Notes under the pieces: model-generated
The model's database searches: none
What the model saw: the letters and a program-made list of their open reading frames with translations, nothing else
What the model was told of the DNA's origin: nothing
Translations under genes and position numbers: made by a program
Origin: Mesobacillus zeae
GTDB lineage: Bacteria > Bacillota > Bacilli > Bacillales > Cytobacillaceae
DNA: 60,443 nucleotides
NCBI RefSeq assembly: GCF_003570705.1
Contig: NZ_QWVT01000022.1
Span: forward strand, 1 to 60,443
Direction: 5' to 3'
In this document: positions 8,181-18,702 of the stretch, piece after piece
Layout of the letters: the number at the start of each line of letters is the position of its first letter
How positions within the stretch are numbered: position 1 is the stretch's first letter

Positions 8181-9019
8181 ATTGCTCCCTCCACTTTAAT
8201 GATTTTTCTGCTGGTAAGCTCAAGTGCGGCTTCAATTCCTTTTTGAAGAGTGCTTTTCGTTGTGAATTGGTTTAGATTAATGCCAAGATTTACGATCGTC
8301 TGGGCGATTTCCGGCCGGATGCCTACAAGCATGCATTTTGCCCCAATCAGCCTTACCGCCTCGGCAGCTTGGATAATATGGTGCGCGACCATCGTGTCGA
8401 CTACAGGAACACCAGTAATATCGATTAGGACAACCTCCGCATTGTGTTTTACTGCCCCATTCAACAGATTCTCCATAATCTGCTTTGCGCGTTCTGTATC
8501 AATCGTCCCAACCAAAGGCATGACACTGATTTTCTCGAACACAGGAATGAGCGGAGCTGATAGCTCCTGAAGCGCAATTTTTTGAAGGGAAACGGTTTTT
8601 TCCCACGTTGCGGAGTAAATGCTGACAATTTCATTGTTCATCGGAGTAATCCACTCATCAAACTGATGGACCATATCCATCTGGTTGTCCCGATTGACAG
8701 TCCCACTCTCTTCCATACGATGAAATACAATCTGCCCAAAGGTATGAAGTCCCCTCGTTACAAATGTAAGCGGCCAGCCAAGCCTGACTACTTTCTCCGC
8801 AAAATCGGTAAGCTTATTATTATAGTCTTCCTTTAAACCTTTTATGTTGGTAATAATTAAATCAATGAATTCACTGCTTGTAGATGTAAAGACCTCGTCG
8901 GAAACCACCCGCAAAACGCGATCATCTGCAGTTTCCTTTGTTGTTTGTATCCATTCCTTAAGAATCTCCTGCTTATGTTCCTGGATATAATTAGCAATTA
9001 CTCTGTTGATAATCTCCAC
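8177..9019 (-). CDS. rsbRA: RsbR, stressosome sensor subunit
   Basis: This 280-aa protein has an N-terminal non-haem globin-like sensor domain (about 1-135), a linker helix ([21 protein letters not shown]) and a C-terminal STAS domain (about 150-270) with the two threonines phosphorylated by RsbT in the family (GTIDTERA and VVDTMVAHH). It is the first gene of the rsb operon. The annotated start is a GTG with no clear Shine-Dalgarno site, so the exact N-terminus is uncertain by a few residues. Confidence 0.93.
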   Translation of the reverse strand: MEIINRVIANYIQEHKQEILKEWIQTTKETADDRVLRVVSDEVFTSTSSEFIDLIITNIKGLKEDYNNKLTDFAEKVVRLGWPLTFVTRGLHTFGQIVFHRMEESGTVNRDNQMDMVHQFDEWITPMNNEIVSIYSATWEKTVSLQKIALQELSAPLIPVFEKISVMPLVGTIDTERAKQIMENLLNGAVKHNAEVVLIDITGVPVVDTMVAHHIIQAAEAVRLIGAKCMLVGIRPEIAQTIVNLGINLNQFTTKSTLQKGIEAALELTSRKIIKVEGAM

Positions 9020-9040
9020 CCCATTCTATCATACAAAGTT

Positions 9041-9070
9041 TTTATATTTCCCTCATGGCTCAAATGTAAA
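9041..9070 (-). promoter_or_regulatory. possible sigma-A promoter of the rsbR operon
   Basis: On the minus strand TTTACA (9065-9070), 18 bp, then TATAAA (9041-9046) lie about 20 bases before rsbR. It is the best sigma-A-like match in the gap. The assignment is tentative. Confidence 0.4.
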
Positions 9071-9121
9071 CCAAAATTAAAAAAACAACCAATTCTTCAC
9101 AGTTATATATTTATATCAATT

Positions 9122-9171
9122 AAATGACAATACTGCGCCTCCCGTCAAATGATAATACTGCGTTTCCCGCA
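9122..9171. repeat. 25-bp imperfect tandem duplication
   Basis: Two adjacent 25-bp units (9122-9146, 9147-9171) share AAATGAyAATACTGCGyyTCCCG and differ at five positions. They lie between rsbR and the ndoA terminators. A related core, ACTGCGCCTC, recurs near 18840. Confidence 0.75.
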
Positions 9172-9195
9172 TATGGAAAAAGCCGCCCCTAAACA

Positions 9196-9222
9196 AAAAG
9201 AGCGAGCCAATAAGCGGCTCGC
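9196..9222 (-). terminator. second terminator downstream of ndoA
   Basis: The perfect 7-bp stem GCGAGCC/GGCTCGC (9202-9208, 9216-9222) is followed on the minus strand by TCTTTTTG. With the hairpin at 9265-9291 it insulates the rsb operon from ndoA. Confidence 0.7.
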
Positions 9223-9263
9223 CCTTCAAGTTGGGAAAATTTTTAGAAGTATATATTTCTGAC

Positions 9264-9291
9264 AAAAAAACGCCCCTATACAAGGCGCAGA
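9264..9291 (-). terminator. terminator of ndoAI-ndoA
   Basis: On the minus strand a GCGCC/GGGGCG stem-loop is followed directly by TTTTTTT, starting just after the ndoA stop codon. Confidence 0.75.
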
Positions 9292-9294
9292 GAG

Positions 9295-9645
9295 TTAAAA
9301 TTCAATCAGGCCCAAACTTACCTGCAGGGCTTCGTCCACTTTTTCCATCATTTCGTCATCAAGATGTGTAATCTTATCGGTTAGACGTTGTTTATCAATT
9401 GTACGAATCTGCTCCAATAATATGACCGAGTCTCGTTCAAAACCGTAACGTTTCGCATCAATTTCTACATGTGTAGGCAGCTTCGCCTTTTGGATCTGGG
9501 CAGTGATAGCTGCGATGATTACTGTGGGACTAAACCGATTCCCGATGTCGTTTTGGATGACAAGCACTGGACGGACGCCGCCTTGTTCTGAACCAACAAC
9601 TGGGGATAGGTCCGCAAAATAAACGTCGCCGCGTTTGACAATCAA
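9295..9645 (-). CDS. ndoA: EndoA/MazF-type mRNA interferase toxin
   Basis: This 116-aa PemK/MazF-family toxin is a sequence-specific endoribonuclease. It begins [33 protein letters not shown], the signature of Bacillus EndoA (MazF-bs), with the conserved Arg in GGVRPVLV and Thr in IAAIT. It follows the antitoxin gene by four bases, so the pair is co-expressed. Its position between alr and rsbR matches B. subtilis. Confidence 0.97.
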   Translation of the reverse strand: MIVKRGDVYFADLSPVVGSEQGGVRPVLVIQNDIGNRFSPTVIIAAITAQIQKAKLPTHVEIDAKRYGFERDSVILLEQIRTIDKQRLTDKITHLDDEMMEKVDEALQVSLGLIEF

Positions 9646-9649
9646 AGGA

Positions 9650-9937
9650 TTATCCTCCGCTTACTAAACGTTCGACTGTATGTTCTGCCTCGTATTCTGC
9701 CTGGAAGGATTCTGAAGCGATCGACAGATTAATCTTCGCCATCTCCATATAGCCCCGTCTCATGGATTCGCGGATCTGTCTCTTTTTCCGCTCACGCAGA
9801 TACATCTTTGTTGCCTGATAAATGAATTCACTTCGGTTCACATTTTCCTGTTTGACAAAGCCATCCAATTCAGTCAATAGATGCTGCGGCAATTTCACCA
9901 TAATCTCAGTTGTTGCGCTGGATTCAGACACAAACAT
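9650..9937 (-). CDS. ndoAI: EndoAI/MazE-type antitoxin
   Basis: This 95-aa ribbon-helix-helix antitoxin neutralises EndoA. The RHH fold is visible in the segment starting [19 protein letters not shown] and including [18 protein letters not shown]. The acidic C-terminal tail is the usual toxin-binding part. GGAGGTGT precedes the ATG at 9937. It is immediately upstream of ndoA. Confidence 0.95.
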   Translation of the reverse strand: MFVSESSATTEIMVKLPQHLLTELDGFVKQENVNRSEFIYQATKMYLRERKKRQIRESMRRGYMEMAKINLSIASESFQAEYEAEHTVERLVSGG

Positions 9938-10102
9938 ACACCTCCACCATCATCACTACAAGCCAGTATTATTTTTTTGTTTCTACCATTTTCAATCTTA
10001 CCATTAATCGATCCGGATGCAAAGGCAAATCGGCATTTCCTCAGTATTATCACCCAAGGATACTTAACTTTATGCATGGACTTCCTGTTCTTCCAGAGAC
10101 AA

Positions 10103-11263
10103 TCATTTCAGTATCGGATTGTTCACTCCAATTGTTTCCCCATTCTTCCTATATAACCTCGGCACCCTATAGGAAATCAGGCATGGCACCTCATAATTGA
10201 TCGTCTCAAGTTTTTCGGCTATTTCATCAATGCCGACCTTTTCCTGCCCCTGTGTGCCGATAAGGGTAGCTGCCGTTCCGACCGGAACTTCATACGGAAG
10301 TTTAACCATGCACTGATCCATGCATACCCTACCAATAATTGGAGACCTTATTCCATCGACAAGTACTTCCTGCCCTTGCAGTCTCCTGATCCAGCCATCT
10401 GCATAGCCAATCGGAAGCGTACCGACCCATTCTTCCTCTGAAGCTTCATAAGTAGCTCCGTAGCTTACTTTTTCTCCTTTTAGCAGTTTCTTAACATGCA
10501 CGACCCTTGAATGAAGGGAAAAAGCCTCCTGAAGATGCACCGGCAAAAGATTCGCCATTTCAGGCGATGGTGAAAGCCCGTACATTGAAATCCCGATTCT
10601 CACAGCGCTGAAATGGGCATCAGGATACCTGAGAGCAGCAGCGCTGTTGCTGCAGTGAATAAGAGGAGGCAGCGTTTGGAGTTTTGAAAGGAATTCCCGG
10701 AAGCTGGCAAGCTGGACAGCAAAGTAATGTTCATCAAGTTCATCCGCAGTCGCAAAATGGGTGAAAACCCCTTGAAAAATCAACCGTGGATCTCCTTGAA
10801 TCAATTCCTCGACTTCCTTCAGTTCCTTCAGGGATTTCACCCCAATCCGCCCCATCCCTGTATCCACTTTCAGATGCAACGCAAGGGAAGCATCTTCTTC
10901 CAGGACCGCCTGCGCTTTTTCAATCCACTCTGACTGAAAAACAGTCAAGGAGATCTTTTCCGCAGCGGCAATCGCCGCATACTCCGGCCGGCTTGGCCCC
11001 AGGACAAGGATAGGCGCTTGTATTCCCTTTTTCCTTAAGGCGAGCGCTTCATCCAAAAAAGCAACAGCAAGCATGGACGCACCAGCTTTAAGAGCCGCCT
11101 TGGCTGTCTGGCAGTCCCCGTGCCCATAGGCGTTTGCTTTTACAACTGCAATGATTTCTGGCTGCCCAGGCAATAATTCTTTAATATTCTTGAGATTTTC
11201 TACAATTTTATCAAGATCGACTTCCGCCCAAGTATCACGGTAAAAAAAACCTTGCTCTTCCAC
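10103..11263 (-). CDS. alr: alanine racemase (PLP-dependent)
   Basis: This 386-aa fold-type III PLP enzyme converts L-alanine to D-alanine for peptidoglycan. The PLP lysine lies in [11 protein letters not shown], and the second catalytic base, Tyr, in [10 protein letters not shown]. The phosphate-binding C-terminal region [13 protein letters not shown] is intact. The length matches the family. With murF and ddl in the same window it forms part of the D-Ala-D-Ala supply. Confidence 0.97.
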   Translation of the reverse strand: MEEQGFFYRDTWAEVDLDKIVENLKNIKELLPGQPEIIAVVKANAYGHGDCQTAKAALKAGASMLAVAFLDEALALRKKGIQAPILVLGPSRPEYAAIAAAEKISLTVFQSEWIEKAQAVLEEDASLALHLKVDTGMGRIGVKSLKELKEVEELIQGDPRLIFQGVFTHFATADELDEHYFAVQLASFREFLSKLQTLPPLIHCSNSAAALRYPDAHFSAVRIGISMYGLSPSPEMANLLPVHLQEAFSLHSRVVHVKKLLKGEKVSYGATYEASEEEWVGTLPIGYADGWIRRLQGQEVLVDGIRSPIIGRVCMDQCMVKLPYEVPVGTAATLIGTQGQEKVGIDEIAEKLETINYEVPCLISYRVPRLYRKNGETIGVNNPILK

Positions 11264-11361
11264 GAACTACACTTCCTTTATTCCGTTCATTCTTCCTGTA
11301 CCATTATCAAACCACGCACATTGATTGTCAAATGGTTATTATTAGCCTGTACTCCTTCATT

Positions 11362-11399
11362 TTTCACAAAAAGAAAACAGGCTCCTAGTCACGAGCCTG
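11362..11399 (-). terminator. terminator of ydcC
   Basis: The perfect stem CAGGCTC/GAGCCTG (11378-11384, 11393-11399) is followed on the minus strand by TTTTCTTTTTG. It separates ydcC from alr. Confidence 0.85.
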
Positions 11400-11411
11400 C
11401 TTCGAAAAAGG

Positions 11412-12428
11412 CTATTTCACAGCATCAGCCTGAACGGATTCTGCAACCATCTCCATCTCGTCCGGGGTAAGGTTGGAGGAAGCAATCATATAGTCTACAC
11501 CGTTATGGGTCCACTTAATGCTGTTATCCGTAAGCGCCCCCACCGTAAATCCAAGGTCGACAGGCTCCCCGCTGACAGTGACAGTTGAAGCGGAAGCAGG
11601 CATAACATCTGCCTTTTCCTGGACAAGGGTGAACGATTTCCCCTTCCCTTCATAGGTTAAAACGATTCTCTTGCCATTTTCCGACTTCATTTCCTTCTCA
11701 CCCTTTAAGGTGACACCCGGCAGCTCAGCCAGAGGATATTTCACTGAAAACTCCTTCTTGTCTGCTTCCCCCATCACCGGCACCTCGAGCTGGGAGGCGG
11801 TCATATTCTTTTTCATATCGAAAGCGTCCTTATCAAAGTCCGCATCAAATTTCACTTCGGAAAACTCGACCGTTACGAGTGAATTTCGGTCAGGATCCAT
11901 TACCTTTACACTGACAGGCGCCAAATTTTTCTTATTCAGGGTGATTTCCTGAATGGGAAGCATTTTATTGTTTTGGTAGCGCGTCTTAGTTTCAAACACA
12001 TAATGCTGCTTTGTTGCTGAAAACTTTGCATCTTTGTCCTCAAGGATATCCTGGATCAAGGATTCGTACAAATAGGCCTGACTGCTGTTCTTCGGCCAAT
12101 TACTTTGGAACCGGAAGCTTTTGTTCAGCGCCGGGGTTAGAACAAACACACCTTCATTATTCCGCAGGATCATTTGGCTTTGGTCTTTCTTGGAATTTTT
12201 CAGGTTGACACGGTAATAAGACGGATTCTTATGCCAAATTTCCACATCGTATACTTGCGGCTCCGTGCCCATCTGCAATGTCATCTTCGCTTTTGCCTTG
12301 TAGCTCTTCAGGTCAGTCAGTGTGCCATCCAGGTCTTTAACAACCGATTGCTGGGATTTGGCACCACATGCAGCTAACACAAACATCACCATCAGCCCGG
12401 CGAGAAGCAGCAATAACCTTTTTTTCAT
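11412..12428 (-). CDS. ydcC: LolA-like lipoprotein, YdcC family
   Basis: This 338-aa protein has a type II signal peptide with lipobox VLAACG, so it is anchored to the outer face of the membrane. The body has a LolA/LppX-like fold seen in the family (MKSYKAKAKMTLQMGTEPQ-type start of the beta sheet). In Bacillus YdcC is a sporulation-associated outer-membrane-lipoprotein-carrier-like protein of unclear function. It lies between acpS and alr, as in B. subtilis, and has its own terminator. Confidence 0.9.
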   Translation of the reverse strand: MKKRLLLLLAGLMVMFVLAACGAKSQQSVVKDLDGTLTDLKSYKAKAKMTLQMGTEPQVYDVEIWHKNPSYYRVNLKNSKKDQSQMILRNNEGVFVLTPALNKSFRFQSNWPKNSSQAYLYESLIQDILEDKDAKFSATKQHYVFETKTRYQNNKMLPIQEITLNKKNLAPVSVKVMDPDRNSLVTVEFSEVKFDADFDKDAFDMKKNMTASQLEVPVMGEADKKEFSVKYPLAELPGVTLKGEKEMKSENGKRIVLTYEGKGKSFTLVQEKADVMPASASTVTVSGEPVDLGFTVGALTDNSIKWTHNGVDYMIASSNLTPDEMEMVAESVQADAVK

Positions 12429-12621
12429 TCTTCCACCCCTTTTTTAGTCTCAATTCAACGTGTAAAGGGAAAGAAAAGACAGGATGAAGATTCTGGCATT
12501 ATGCTAAAAGCGTGTGCCATGTTCCCGCCGCCTGGCCTTGTCTCCCCTGTTGCACTATGAATATATGAGACAACCAATGGGTTTATTCCGCCATTTTGTC
12601 CAGCTACTTCATTAGAAAATC

Positions 12622-12972
12622 TTACTTTTCGATAACGACCTGGGCCACAGCATATTCCTTGCTGTGGGAAATGGAAAGGTGGACGCCTTCATCACGGGGC
12701 TTTAGAATGATGGGCCGCCCTCCTGGCGCTGTGCCTGTTTCTATATCAAGAAAAGATAAGTCTGCCCCAATCCCGGTTCCCGCCGCTTTCGAGTAGGCCT
12801 CTTTGGCGGCAAAACGGCCAGCAATGTATTCAACCTTCCTTGAGCCAGCAAGCTTCTCAAAAACTTCTCTCTCGTTCAAAGTTAAAACCCTCTCCGGGAA
12901 TCTTGGCTGCTTTTCAAGCAGAATCGCAATCCGGCCAATTTCAACAATATCAATCCCTATACCTGCAATCAT
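12622..12972 (-). CDS. acpS: holo-[acyl-carrier-protein] synthase
   Basis: This 116-aa phosphopantetheinyl transferase moves 4'-phosphopantetheine from CoA to apo-ACP for fatty acid synthesis. The AcpS signature GIGIDIVEI, the [11 protein letters not shown] magnesium/CoA block and [13 protein letters not shown] are intact. The size is standard. It is divergent from the rhomboid gene at 13088. Confidence 0.97.
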   Translation of the reverse strand: MIAGIGIDIVEIGRIAILLEKQPRFPERVLTLNEREVFEKLAGSRKVEYIAGRFAAKEAYSKAAGTGIGADLSFLDIETGTAPGGRPIILKPRDEGVHLSISHSKEYAVAQVVIEK

Positions 12973-13087
12973 CTTACATCATCCTTCTAAAAAATTTGGC
13001 TCCTACATAAAAAAGTAGTACTTGCCTGTAGTTTTATCCCATCAAAAAAGGCTATTCTTAATGTATAGGCAATTTAGGAGGTTATCA

Positions 13088-13675
13088 ATGTTTACCAGAA
13101 CAGAAAGCTTTCGGGAATTTATCCGCCTTTACCCCGCGGTCTCAATCATCATACTGATCCATTTGCTGTTATATATCATGACGGCACTCCCTATTCTGCC
13201 ATCATTGCAGATATTTGAACTGTTATCGGGAGTAAACCTTTATATTGCCGAGGGAGAATACTGGCGGCTCGTAACCCCCATTTTCGTTCACTCAGGATTT
13301 CCGCATGTGTTATTTAACAGTTTTTCGATCGTGCTGTTCGGACCGGCACTCGAACAAATTCTAGGCAAGTTCAAGTTCTTAACAGTCTATTTGGCAGCAG
13401 GTATTTGCGCAAATCTCGCTACATTTCTTCTTGAACCCCTTACATACATGCACGTGGGGGCAAGCGGCGCCATTTTCGGCCTGTTTGGATACTATATTGC
13501 AATGTCCATCTTCAGAAAGGATTTACTTACAAAAGAAAATTCCCAGCTGATCATCACCATTGCTGCCATCGGCGTCGCCATGACCTTCATCCAGGAAAAC
13601 ATTAATGTAACTGCCCATATATTCGGGCTGCTTGCAGGTTTCTTAGCCGGCCGGCTGACATTGCCGCGATTGTAG
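13088..13675 (+). CDS. ydcA: rhomboid-family intramembrane serine protease (YdcA type)
   Basis: This 195-aa membrane protein has about six transmembrane helices. The catalytic Ser is in GASGAIFGLFGYY, the His in NVTAHIFGLLAGF, and the oxyanion Asn motif is HVLFNSFSIVLFG, so the active site appears intact. I start it at MFTRTESF because AGGAGG lies seven bases before the ATG. It is divergently arranged to acpS. The substrate is unknown. Confidence 0.92.
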   Translation: MFTRTESFREFIRLYPAVSIIILIHLLLYIMTALPILPSLQIFELLSGVNLYIAEGEYWRLVTPIFVHSGFPHVLFNSFSIVLFGPALEQILGKFKFLTVYLAAGICANLATFLLEPLTYMHVGASGAIFGLFGYYIAMSIFRKDLLTKENSQLIITIAAIGVAMTFIQENINVTAHIFGLLAGFLAGRLTLPRL

Positions 13676-13691
13676 CTGATTGATATGCTTA

Positions 13692-15161
13692 TTAGGCTTC
13701 TGTATTTCCTGCTCCTTGCTGCTCTAGCGCTTCCCTTGAAAACCAGCTGTAAATTTTGTCTGCGTCAGTCTTTTCAAGATTCGTCACTTTTCCGCCGGAA
13801 CCTGCCTCACCTGATTTTACAATAGCTCCGATTGTGGAAAGCCTTCTTTTCTTCTGAAAGGGGCTTTCCTTCCTATTGAGGGACTGGACTTTTCTTTTAT
13901 CCATAAAAACGGTATTCCTGGAAATTCCTCTGTATCTCAATGTCAAAACTCCGCCATCAAGGCTCCAGCCTGTGTCCCTGTAGACCAGCCATGACCAAAA
14001 AGCAGAGACTGGGAACAACAGGATGGACAAGAAGCCCCATGGCATAAAGAAGACAATCGCAAGCACTGCCAATGGAGCTATAAACATCCAGCCTTTCAAA
14101 ATAAACCTTGCGAACGCCCTCTTGGGAACTCCTGTAATTGCAGGGTCAAACTCGTACCCTTCCAAATATGGTGTCAGCAGATCCGGAATGCGGTGTTTCT
14201 TCACAACAGGCAGGATCAGCACTTTTGAGCTACCCTCATTCCGGACAGAGCCTCCCGCGCTTTCTACATAGGCAGATGCCAGTCCAAACGGCTGCCGGAT
14301 TAAATTTTCACTGATGCGAACCGCCTGAATTCTATGCAACGGGATTGTAAACTGCCTCTTTTCGAGCATTCCCCTTGTGATAACAAGGTCCTTACCTTCT
14401 TTTCTAACCGTGAATCCGGCGTACTTCAGGAAGGTACCGGCAACAGCTGCTGCCCATGCAAGCACGAAAACTGCAAATATAGCTGTTGCAATAAAGACTA
14501 TGCCATTTTCGGCAAAATCAGAAAATCCTTTGAAAACTCTCTCATAGGGAATGAATTCCTCGAACTGGAATACAAAAGCCAGCACACCGGAAATAATGAC
14601 ACCCGGTCCGCCGGATGTGGAAGCAAGCAAAACAAGCTCCGCCCCACTCATCTTGTAAAAGATGTCCTTTTCATCGCACTCTCTTTTCTCCTGGCCATCC
14701 TTCTCGCCGCCCTTTTTGGCAGCAAGAAGCATATTTTGAATATTTGCGGCTTCTTCCTTTGAAATCGCAGTAAGGACTGCCTCGCTGTCTCCTGTTCCGG
14801 CAGATCCCGCCGTTTCCACCTTTACCTTTACAAGGCCGAACAGCCTTTGCAATATTCCTTCCGAATAATCTATGCTTTGGATCCGTTCAAACGGAATATA
14901 CCTTTTACGTTTTACGAACAAACCGTACTCTATCCTTAATTCATTTTCTTGGATCCGATAGTTAAAGCGGTACCATGAAACAATCCCGGATAGCAGGAAA
15001 AGTATGAGTATACCTATTGATCCAAACCAGTAATACAAATCCCAATCTGTACCTTTGCTGCCGAAAACGAAAAAAGCAACAAACGGGACAATCATTTCTT
15101 TTATTTGGCGCGCTGTATTGACGACAGCTGCAATCGGATGCATTCTTTTCGGTTCAGACAT
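13692..15161 (-). CDS. ydbT: PH-domain membrane protein YdbT
   Basis: This 489-aa protein has several pairs of transmembrane helices, each followed by a bacterial PH-like (bPH2, DUF304) domain: about residues 65-145 (YRIQENELRIEYGLFVKRK), 245-320 (GFTVRKEGKDLVITRGML) and 405-475 (DTGWSLDGGVLTLRYRGI). It overlaps ydbS by eight bases. In B. subtilis YdbS-YdbT has been linked to resistance to the bacteriocin amylocyclicin; here the role is inferred from homology. Confidence 0.92.
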   Translation of the reverse strand: MSEPKRMHPIAAVVNTARQIKEMIVPFVAFFVFGSKGTDWDLYYWFGSIGILILFLLSGIVSWYRFNYRIQENELRIEYGLFVKRKRYIPFERIQSIDYSEGILQRLFGLVKVKVETAGSAGTGDSEAVLTAISKEEAANIQNMLLAAKKGGEKDGQEKRECDEKDIFYKMSGAELVLLASTSGGPGVIISGVLAFVFQFEEFIPYERVFKGFSDFAENGIVFIATAIFAVFVLAWAAAVAGTFLKYAGFTVRKEGKDLVITRGMLEKRQFTIPLHRIQAVRISENLIRQPFGLASAYVESAGGSVRNEGSSKVLILPVVKKHRIPDLLTPYLEGYEFDPAITGVPKRAFARFILKGWMFIAPLAVLAIVFFMPWGFLSILLFPVSAFWSWLVYRDTGWSLDGGVLTLRYRGISRNTVFMDKRKVQSLNRKESPFQKKRRLSTIGAIVKSGEAGSGGKVTNLEKTDADKIYSWFSREALEQQGAGNTEA

Positions 15162-15636
15162 CTTCCTCTGCCACCCTTGCCAGCCTTGAAATGAAAACCC
15201 TCAGCTGTTCAGCTTCCGCCATGTCCAGTGCAGGAATTTCATGCACTGTGGCAGCCGTGGACACAGCCACAGTGGCAAGACGATATTTCCGCAGGAGGGG
15301 TCCCTGCCGGGTATCAACATGCTGTACCCTGATCATCGGGACAAGCGTTCTCTTTACAATGAACACTCCATGCTGAAGTTCAACTTCCTGCTCTCTTACT
15401 TCATATCTCCATCGTTTCCAACGCAATTCAGGAAACAGGAAAATAAAGAAATAGCCGTAAGCCAGACAGAGAGCCAAGAACGCAGGAATGATCCATACAG
15501 GCCAATGATAGATCATGATTAAAGCGACGACTGCTCCCGCTCCAATCAGCAAAAAAATGAAGGAGTTGATCGTGCCTGATATTTTCCAGACAGTCAGTGC
15601 GCGTCTTGAAATCCTTGTTTGCGGTTCAAAAATCAT
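15154..15636 (-). CDS. ydbS: PH-domain membrane protein YdbS
   Basis: This 160-aa partner of YdbT has two transmembrane helices near residues 18-65 and one bPH2 domain with the RYEVREQEVELQHGVF signature. It overlaps the ydbT start. I start at MIFEPQTR, the first start after a GGGGTG stretch; an in-frame upstream ATG at 15660 has no ribosome site. The two probably form one membrane complex. Confidence 0.88.
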   Translation of the reverse strand: MIFEPQTRISRRALTVWKISGTINSFIFLLIGAGAVVALIMIYHWPVWIIPAFLALCLAYGYFFIFLFPELRWKRWRYEVREQEVELQHGVFIVKRTLVPMIRVQHVDTRQGPLLRKYRLATVAVSTAATVHEIPALDMAEAEQLRVFISRLARVAEEDV

Positions 15637-15751
15637 GGTTAAAACACCCCGTTTTTCCATTTAATAGCACTATAATTATAACGCATATACAATGGGGCAA
15701 GGATACTATTTTTTGCGCGCTGAACCCACTACCCTTCTCTTTCGGCAGCAT

Positions 15752-16717
15752 TTATTTCAGGAGAAACTTTACCTTTCCCAGCCTTTCCACCCCAGCCTCT
15801 CCTTCAAGTTCTTCCGCCAGCCTGAAAAGAGAAGCATCCTTTTGCTTCGCCTCAATCATACAGTGAATTTCAGGAACAGAGCCCTTTATGGCATTTAAAA
15901 AATCCATGAACATCCGAGTATCAATGTAGTCTGCATGCGCCCGAAAATCCTTCTCAGAACGCGGACTTGAGATATGCATTTTAACAGGCAGCGGAGAATT
16001 CTCCCATGTCGCTGCTGTTCGCTTCCAATGCTCTTCCCAGTTTTCCAGGCCAGGATTGGCAAGATGGTGGTGATAGTCGAAAACATGTGGGATCCCGAGT
16101 TTCTCACAAAGGTACAGCGTATCATTCATCGTAAAGCTTTTATCATCGTTTTCCAGCATAATCATCCTTTGGATTGGGAGAGGAATGAGCGCCCAATTCT
16201 CGATAAACATCTCCAAGGCTTTTTCTTTGTCTGCATAAGCACCCCCGACGTGAAGGACACAACGGTGTTCAGTATCCACTCCCATCCCAATAAGAAGCCT
16301 TCTATGCATGGCCAGTGTTTTAACCGACATTTTGAGGACATCGGTCTTTGTGGTATTTAATAAGACAAAGTGATCAGGGTGAAAATCCACTCTCATTGGA
16401 TGGGCTTTTAAGTAATCTGCTATTTCCTTCAGCGGTTCTGCCAGTGGCTTTATGTAATTCCAGCCGGGTAACGCTTCATGGTTGGCAAGAGGAATCAGCT
16501 TTGAGCTAAATCGGAAAAATTCAATTTCATTCAATTCATTGTGCTTTAGCAGCCTAAGGCAATTATTTAAGTTAGTAACAGAAATCCTTTCAAGCTTCCG
16601 GATGGCCGCTTCCCTGTCTGCAATCTGCTCAAACTGCTTATAAGTCATCGTCTTCGATGGCGAAGCATTCTGCAAATGCATACTCATCGCCACATAGCCA
16701 AGTTTCACAATAGTCAT
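15752..16717 (-). CDS. uvsE: UV DNA damage endonuclease UvsE
   Basis: This 321-aa TIM-barrel endonuclease nicks DNA 5' of UV photoproducts. Family motifs include KLGYVAMSMHL at the N-terminus, RVDFHPDHFVLL, MLENDDKSF, FDYHHHLANPG and the catalytic-region KMHISSPR. It is common in spore-forming Bacillaceae, where it supports UV repair. AGGAGG lies ahead of the ATG. It is probably monocistronic, between ydbS and cshA. Confidence 0.95.
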   Translation of the reverse strand: MTIVKLGYVAMSMHLQNASPSKTMTYKQFEQIADREAAIRKLERISVTNLNNCLRLLKHNELNEIEFFRFSSKLIPLANHEALPGWNYIKPLAEPLKEIADYLKAHPMRVDFHPDHFVLLNTTKTDVLKMSVKTLAMHRRLLIGMGVDTEHRCVLHVGGAYADKEKALEMFIENWALIPLPIQRMIMLENDDKSFTMNDTLYLCEKLGIPHVFDYHHHLANPGLENWEEHWKRTAATWENSPLPVKMHISSPRSEKDFRAHADYIDTRMFMDFLNAIKGSVPEIHCMIEAKQKDASLFRLAEELEGEAGVERLGKVKFLLK

Positions 16718-16980
16718 TTTACGGCCCTCCTGTTGGTAATCGCATTTGTTAGTATGTCCGTTTTACAAGAAGAACCGGCTCACTTGTTTAAATACACGGA
16801 TAAATTTGGATGAACAATATCAAGCGGCATTTTTGCTGAAAAATGGTAAATTCACTTCTAATTTCGAATAAAAGCCTGAAGCTGTGTTTGCTTTAGAAGC
16901 AAATTCATCAAGCTGATGGATTCAACGTATTTTTACAGAAGCGAAATCCAGCCACCAGAAAGCTTAAGCTATTGATTCCA
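16718..16980. other. intergenic, no gene seen
   Basis: This gap between uvsE and the cshA terminator should carry the uvsE promoter. I see no convincing gene, RNA motif or repeat in it. Confidence 0.5.
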
Positions 16981-16981
16981 T

Positions 16982-17010
16982 AAAAAAAGAGAGCATGTAT
17001 ACATGCTCCC
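16982..17010 (-). terminator. terminator of cshA
   Basis: The palindromic stem GAGCATG/CATGCTC (16991-16997, 17002-17008) is followed on the minus strand by TCTTTTTTT, right after the cshA stop. Confidence 0.85.
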
Positions 17011-17020
17011 TTGTGTATTA

Positions 17021-18481
17021 TTATTTAGGCGTGCGGCTTGGTTTTCCGCTTCCAGGACGTTTTCCGCCGCCAGTACGCGGCTTGTATGGTCCCTTTTTAC
17101 CTTTATTATATGAAGATTCCTGTCCTCTTCTTCTGTCTTGGAACTTTTTGCCACCACGGTTAGGAAGCGGTTTTTCCTCAGTTAGGAGAACAGGTGTAGT
17201 ATCCGGTTCTTTTGTCATCAGTTTTAGCACAGATGCTACAACTGTAACAGGATCATTGCCGTCAAGCAGTTCATTGGCAGCCTGGCGGTAGTATTGAAGG
17301 TTGTTTGACTCAATCGTTTGCATGATCCTGTCGACAACAGCTTTTTGCTGGCCTTCAAGCGCCTCATCAATTGTTGGTGCTTTCATGCGCTGCATCTTCT
17401 TCTTCGTAGTGCGTTCTACCACTTCGAGGTAAGATCTTTCACGCGGCGTTGCGAAAGTCAGGGCAATACCTTGTTTTCCGGCACGGCCAGTACGGCCGAT
17501 ACGGTGTACATAGCTCTCTGGATCCTGCGGAATATCAAAGTTATAGACGTGAGTGACACCGGAAATATCCAGGCCGCGTGCCGCAACATCTGTTGCAACA
17601 AGTACGTCAATTGAACCTTCCTTGAATTTCCTAAGTACAGACATCCTCTTCGCCTGTGTCAGGTCGCCATGAATTCCTTCTGCTGTATATCCACGCAGGG
17701 TCAGCGCTTCAGCAAGCTCATCCACTCTTCGCTTTGTGCGTCCGAAAACGATTGCCAGCTCAGGTGATTGGATGTCAAGAAGCCTTGTCAGGACATCAAA
17801 TTTATTTTTTTCCTGTACCTCAACATAATACTGTTCAATCAAAGGCACAGTCATTTCTTTTGTTTTCACTCTGATTACTTCAGGATTTTTCATGAAGCGT
17901 TCAGCAATCTTCTGAATCGGGCCAGGCATGGTTGCCGAGAACAGAAGGGTTTGGCGCTCAGATGGGGTAGATGCGAGAATGCTCTCGATATCTTCGATGA
18001 ATCCCATATTCAGCATTTCATCTGCTTCGTCAAGAATGACTGTTTCCACGTTTTCAAGGCGCAGTGTCTTCCTCTTGATATGGTCAAGCAGACGCCCTGG
18101 TGTTCCAACGATAATATGAGGGCCCTTTTTCAGCGCGCGGATTTGGCGGTTAATATCCTGGCCGCCGTAGATCGCAAGCACTCCAACCCTTTTGCCCGAA
18201 CCAATTCTGTACAGTTCTTCGGAAACCTGTACTGCAAGTTCCCTTGTAGGGGCAATGATGATTCCTTGAATGATATTTCTTTCTCTGTCAATCTTGTCAA
18301 TCAACGGAATCCCAAAAGCGGCTGTTTTTCCTGTTCCAGTCTGCGCCTGTCCGATTAAATCCTTATTTTCAAGGCTCTTCGGAATGGTTTGGCACTGAAT
18401 TGGTGTTGCCTCTTCAAAACCCATTTTTTTAAGCGACGATAGTATTTCGGGACTTATGCCCAGTTCTTCAAACATTGTCAA
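17021..18481 (-). CDS. cshA: DEAD-box RNA helicase CshA
   Basis: This 486-aa ATP-dependent RNA helicase acts in RNA degradation and cold-shock ribosome handling. Helicase motifs are all visible: AQTGTGKT (I), PTRELA (Ia), TPGRLLDH (Ib), DEAD (II), SAT (III), RGLDI (V) and [10 protein letters not shown] (VI). The C-terminus is basic and glycine-rich ([15 protein letters not shown]). The start is TTG at 18481, 11 bases after AAAGGAG; the ATG two codons later is 17 bases away. A 7-codon ATG frame lies right after the same site, which may modulate initiation. Confidence 0.96.
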   Translation of the reverse strand: MTMFEELGISPEILSSLKKMGFEEATPIQCQTIPKSLENKDLIGQAQTGTGKTAAFGIPLIDKIDRERNIIQGIIIAPTRELAVQVSEELYRIGSGKRVGVLAIYGGQDINRQIRALKKGPHIIVGTPGRLLDHIKRKTLRLENVETVILDEADEMLNMGFIEDIESILASTPSERQTLLFSATMPGPIQKIAERFMKNPEVIRVKTKEMTVPLIEQYYVEVQEKNKFDVLTRLLDIQSPELAIVFGRTKRRVDELAEALTLRGYTAEGIHGDLTQAKRMSVLRKFKEGSIDVLVATDVAARGLDISGVTHVYNFDIPQDPESYVHRIGRTGRAGKQGIALTFATPRERSYLEVVERTTKKKMQRMKAPTIDEALEGQQKAVVDRIMQTIESNNLQYYRQAANELLDGNDPVTVVASVLKLMTKEPDTTPVLLTEEKPLPNRGGKKFQDRRRGQESSYNKGKKGPYKPRTGGGKRPGSGKPSRTPK

Positions 18482-18700
18482 GTTTATTCATTCTCCTTTG
18501 TAACATGTAATTTATATTCTTTTAAGTGGCTGTTTAAGTATATCTCGATTATTGCCGTATCTGGTTAAATTGTACACCTTGTGCAGGGAGAGGTGCCAGC
18601 GCGCGGTTTTTAAATTAGAGGCGCATTCAAAAATGCTTCGCTTATTCCATCAAAAATGATTGAATACGGGGATTGTTACACTGCGCGCAACTGATAGTAG
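18482..18700. other. cshA 5' region, no gene seen
   Basis: This is the proximal part of the 512-bp gap between cshA and murF. It must hold the cshA promoter or leader. I see no coding frame I can support. Confidence 0.5.
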
Positions 18701-18702
18701 CA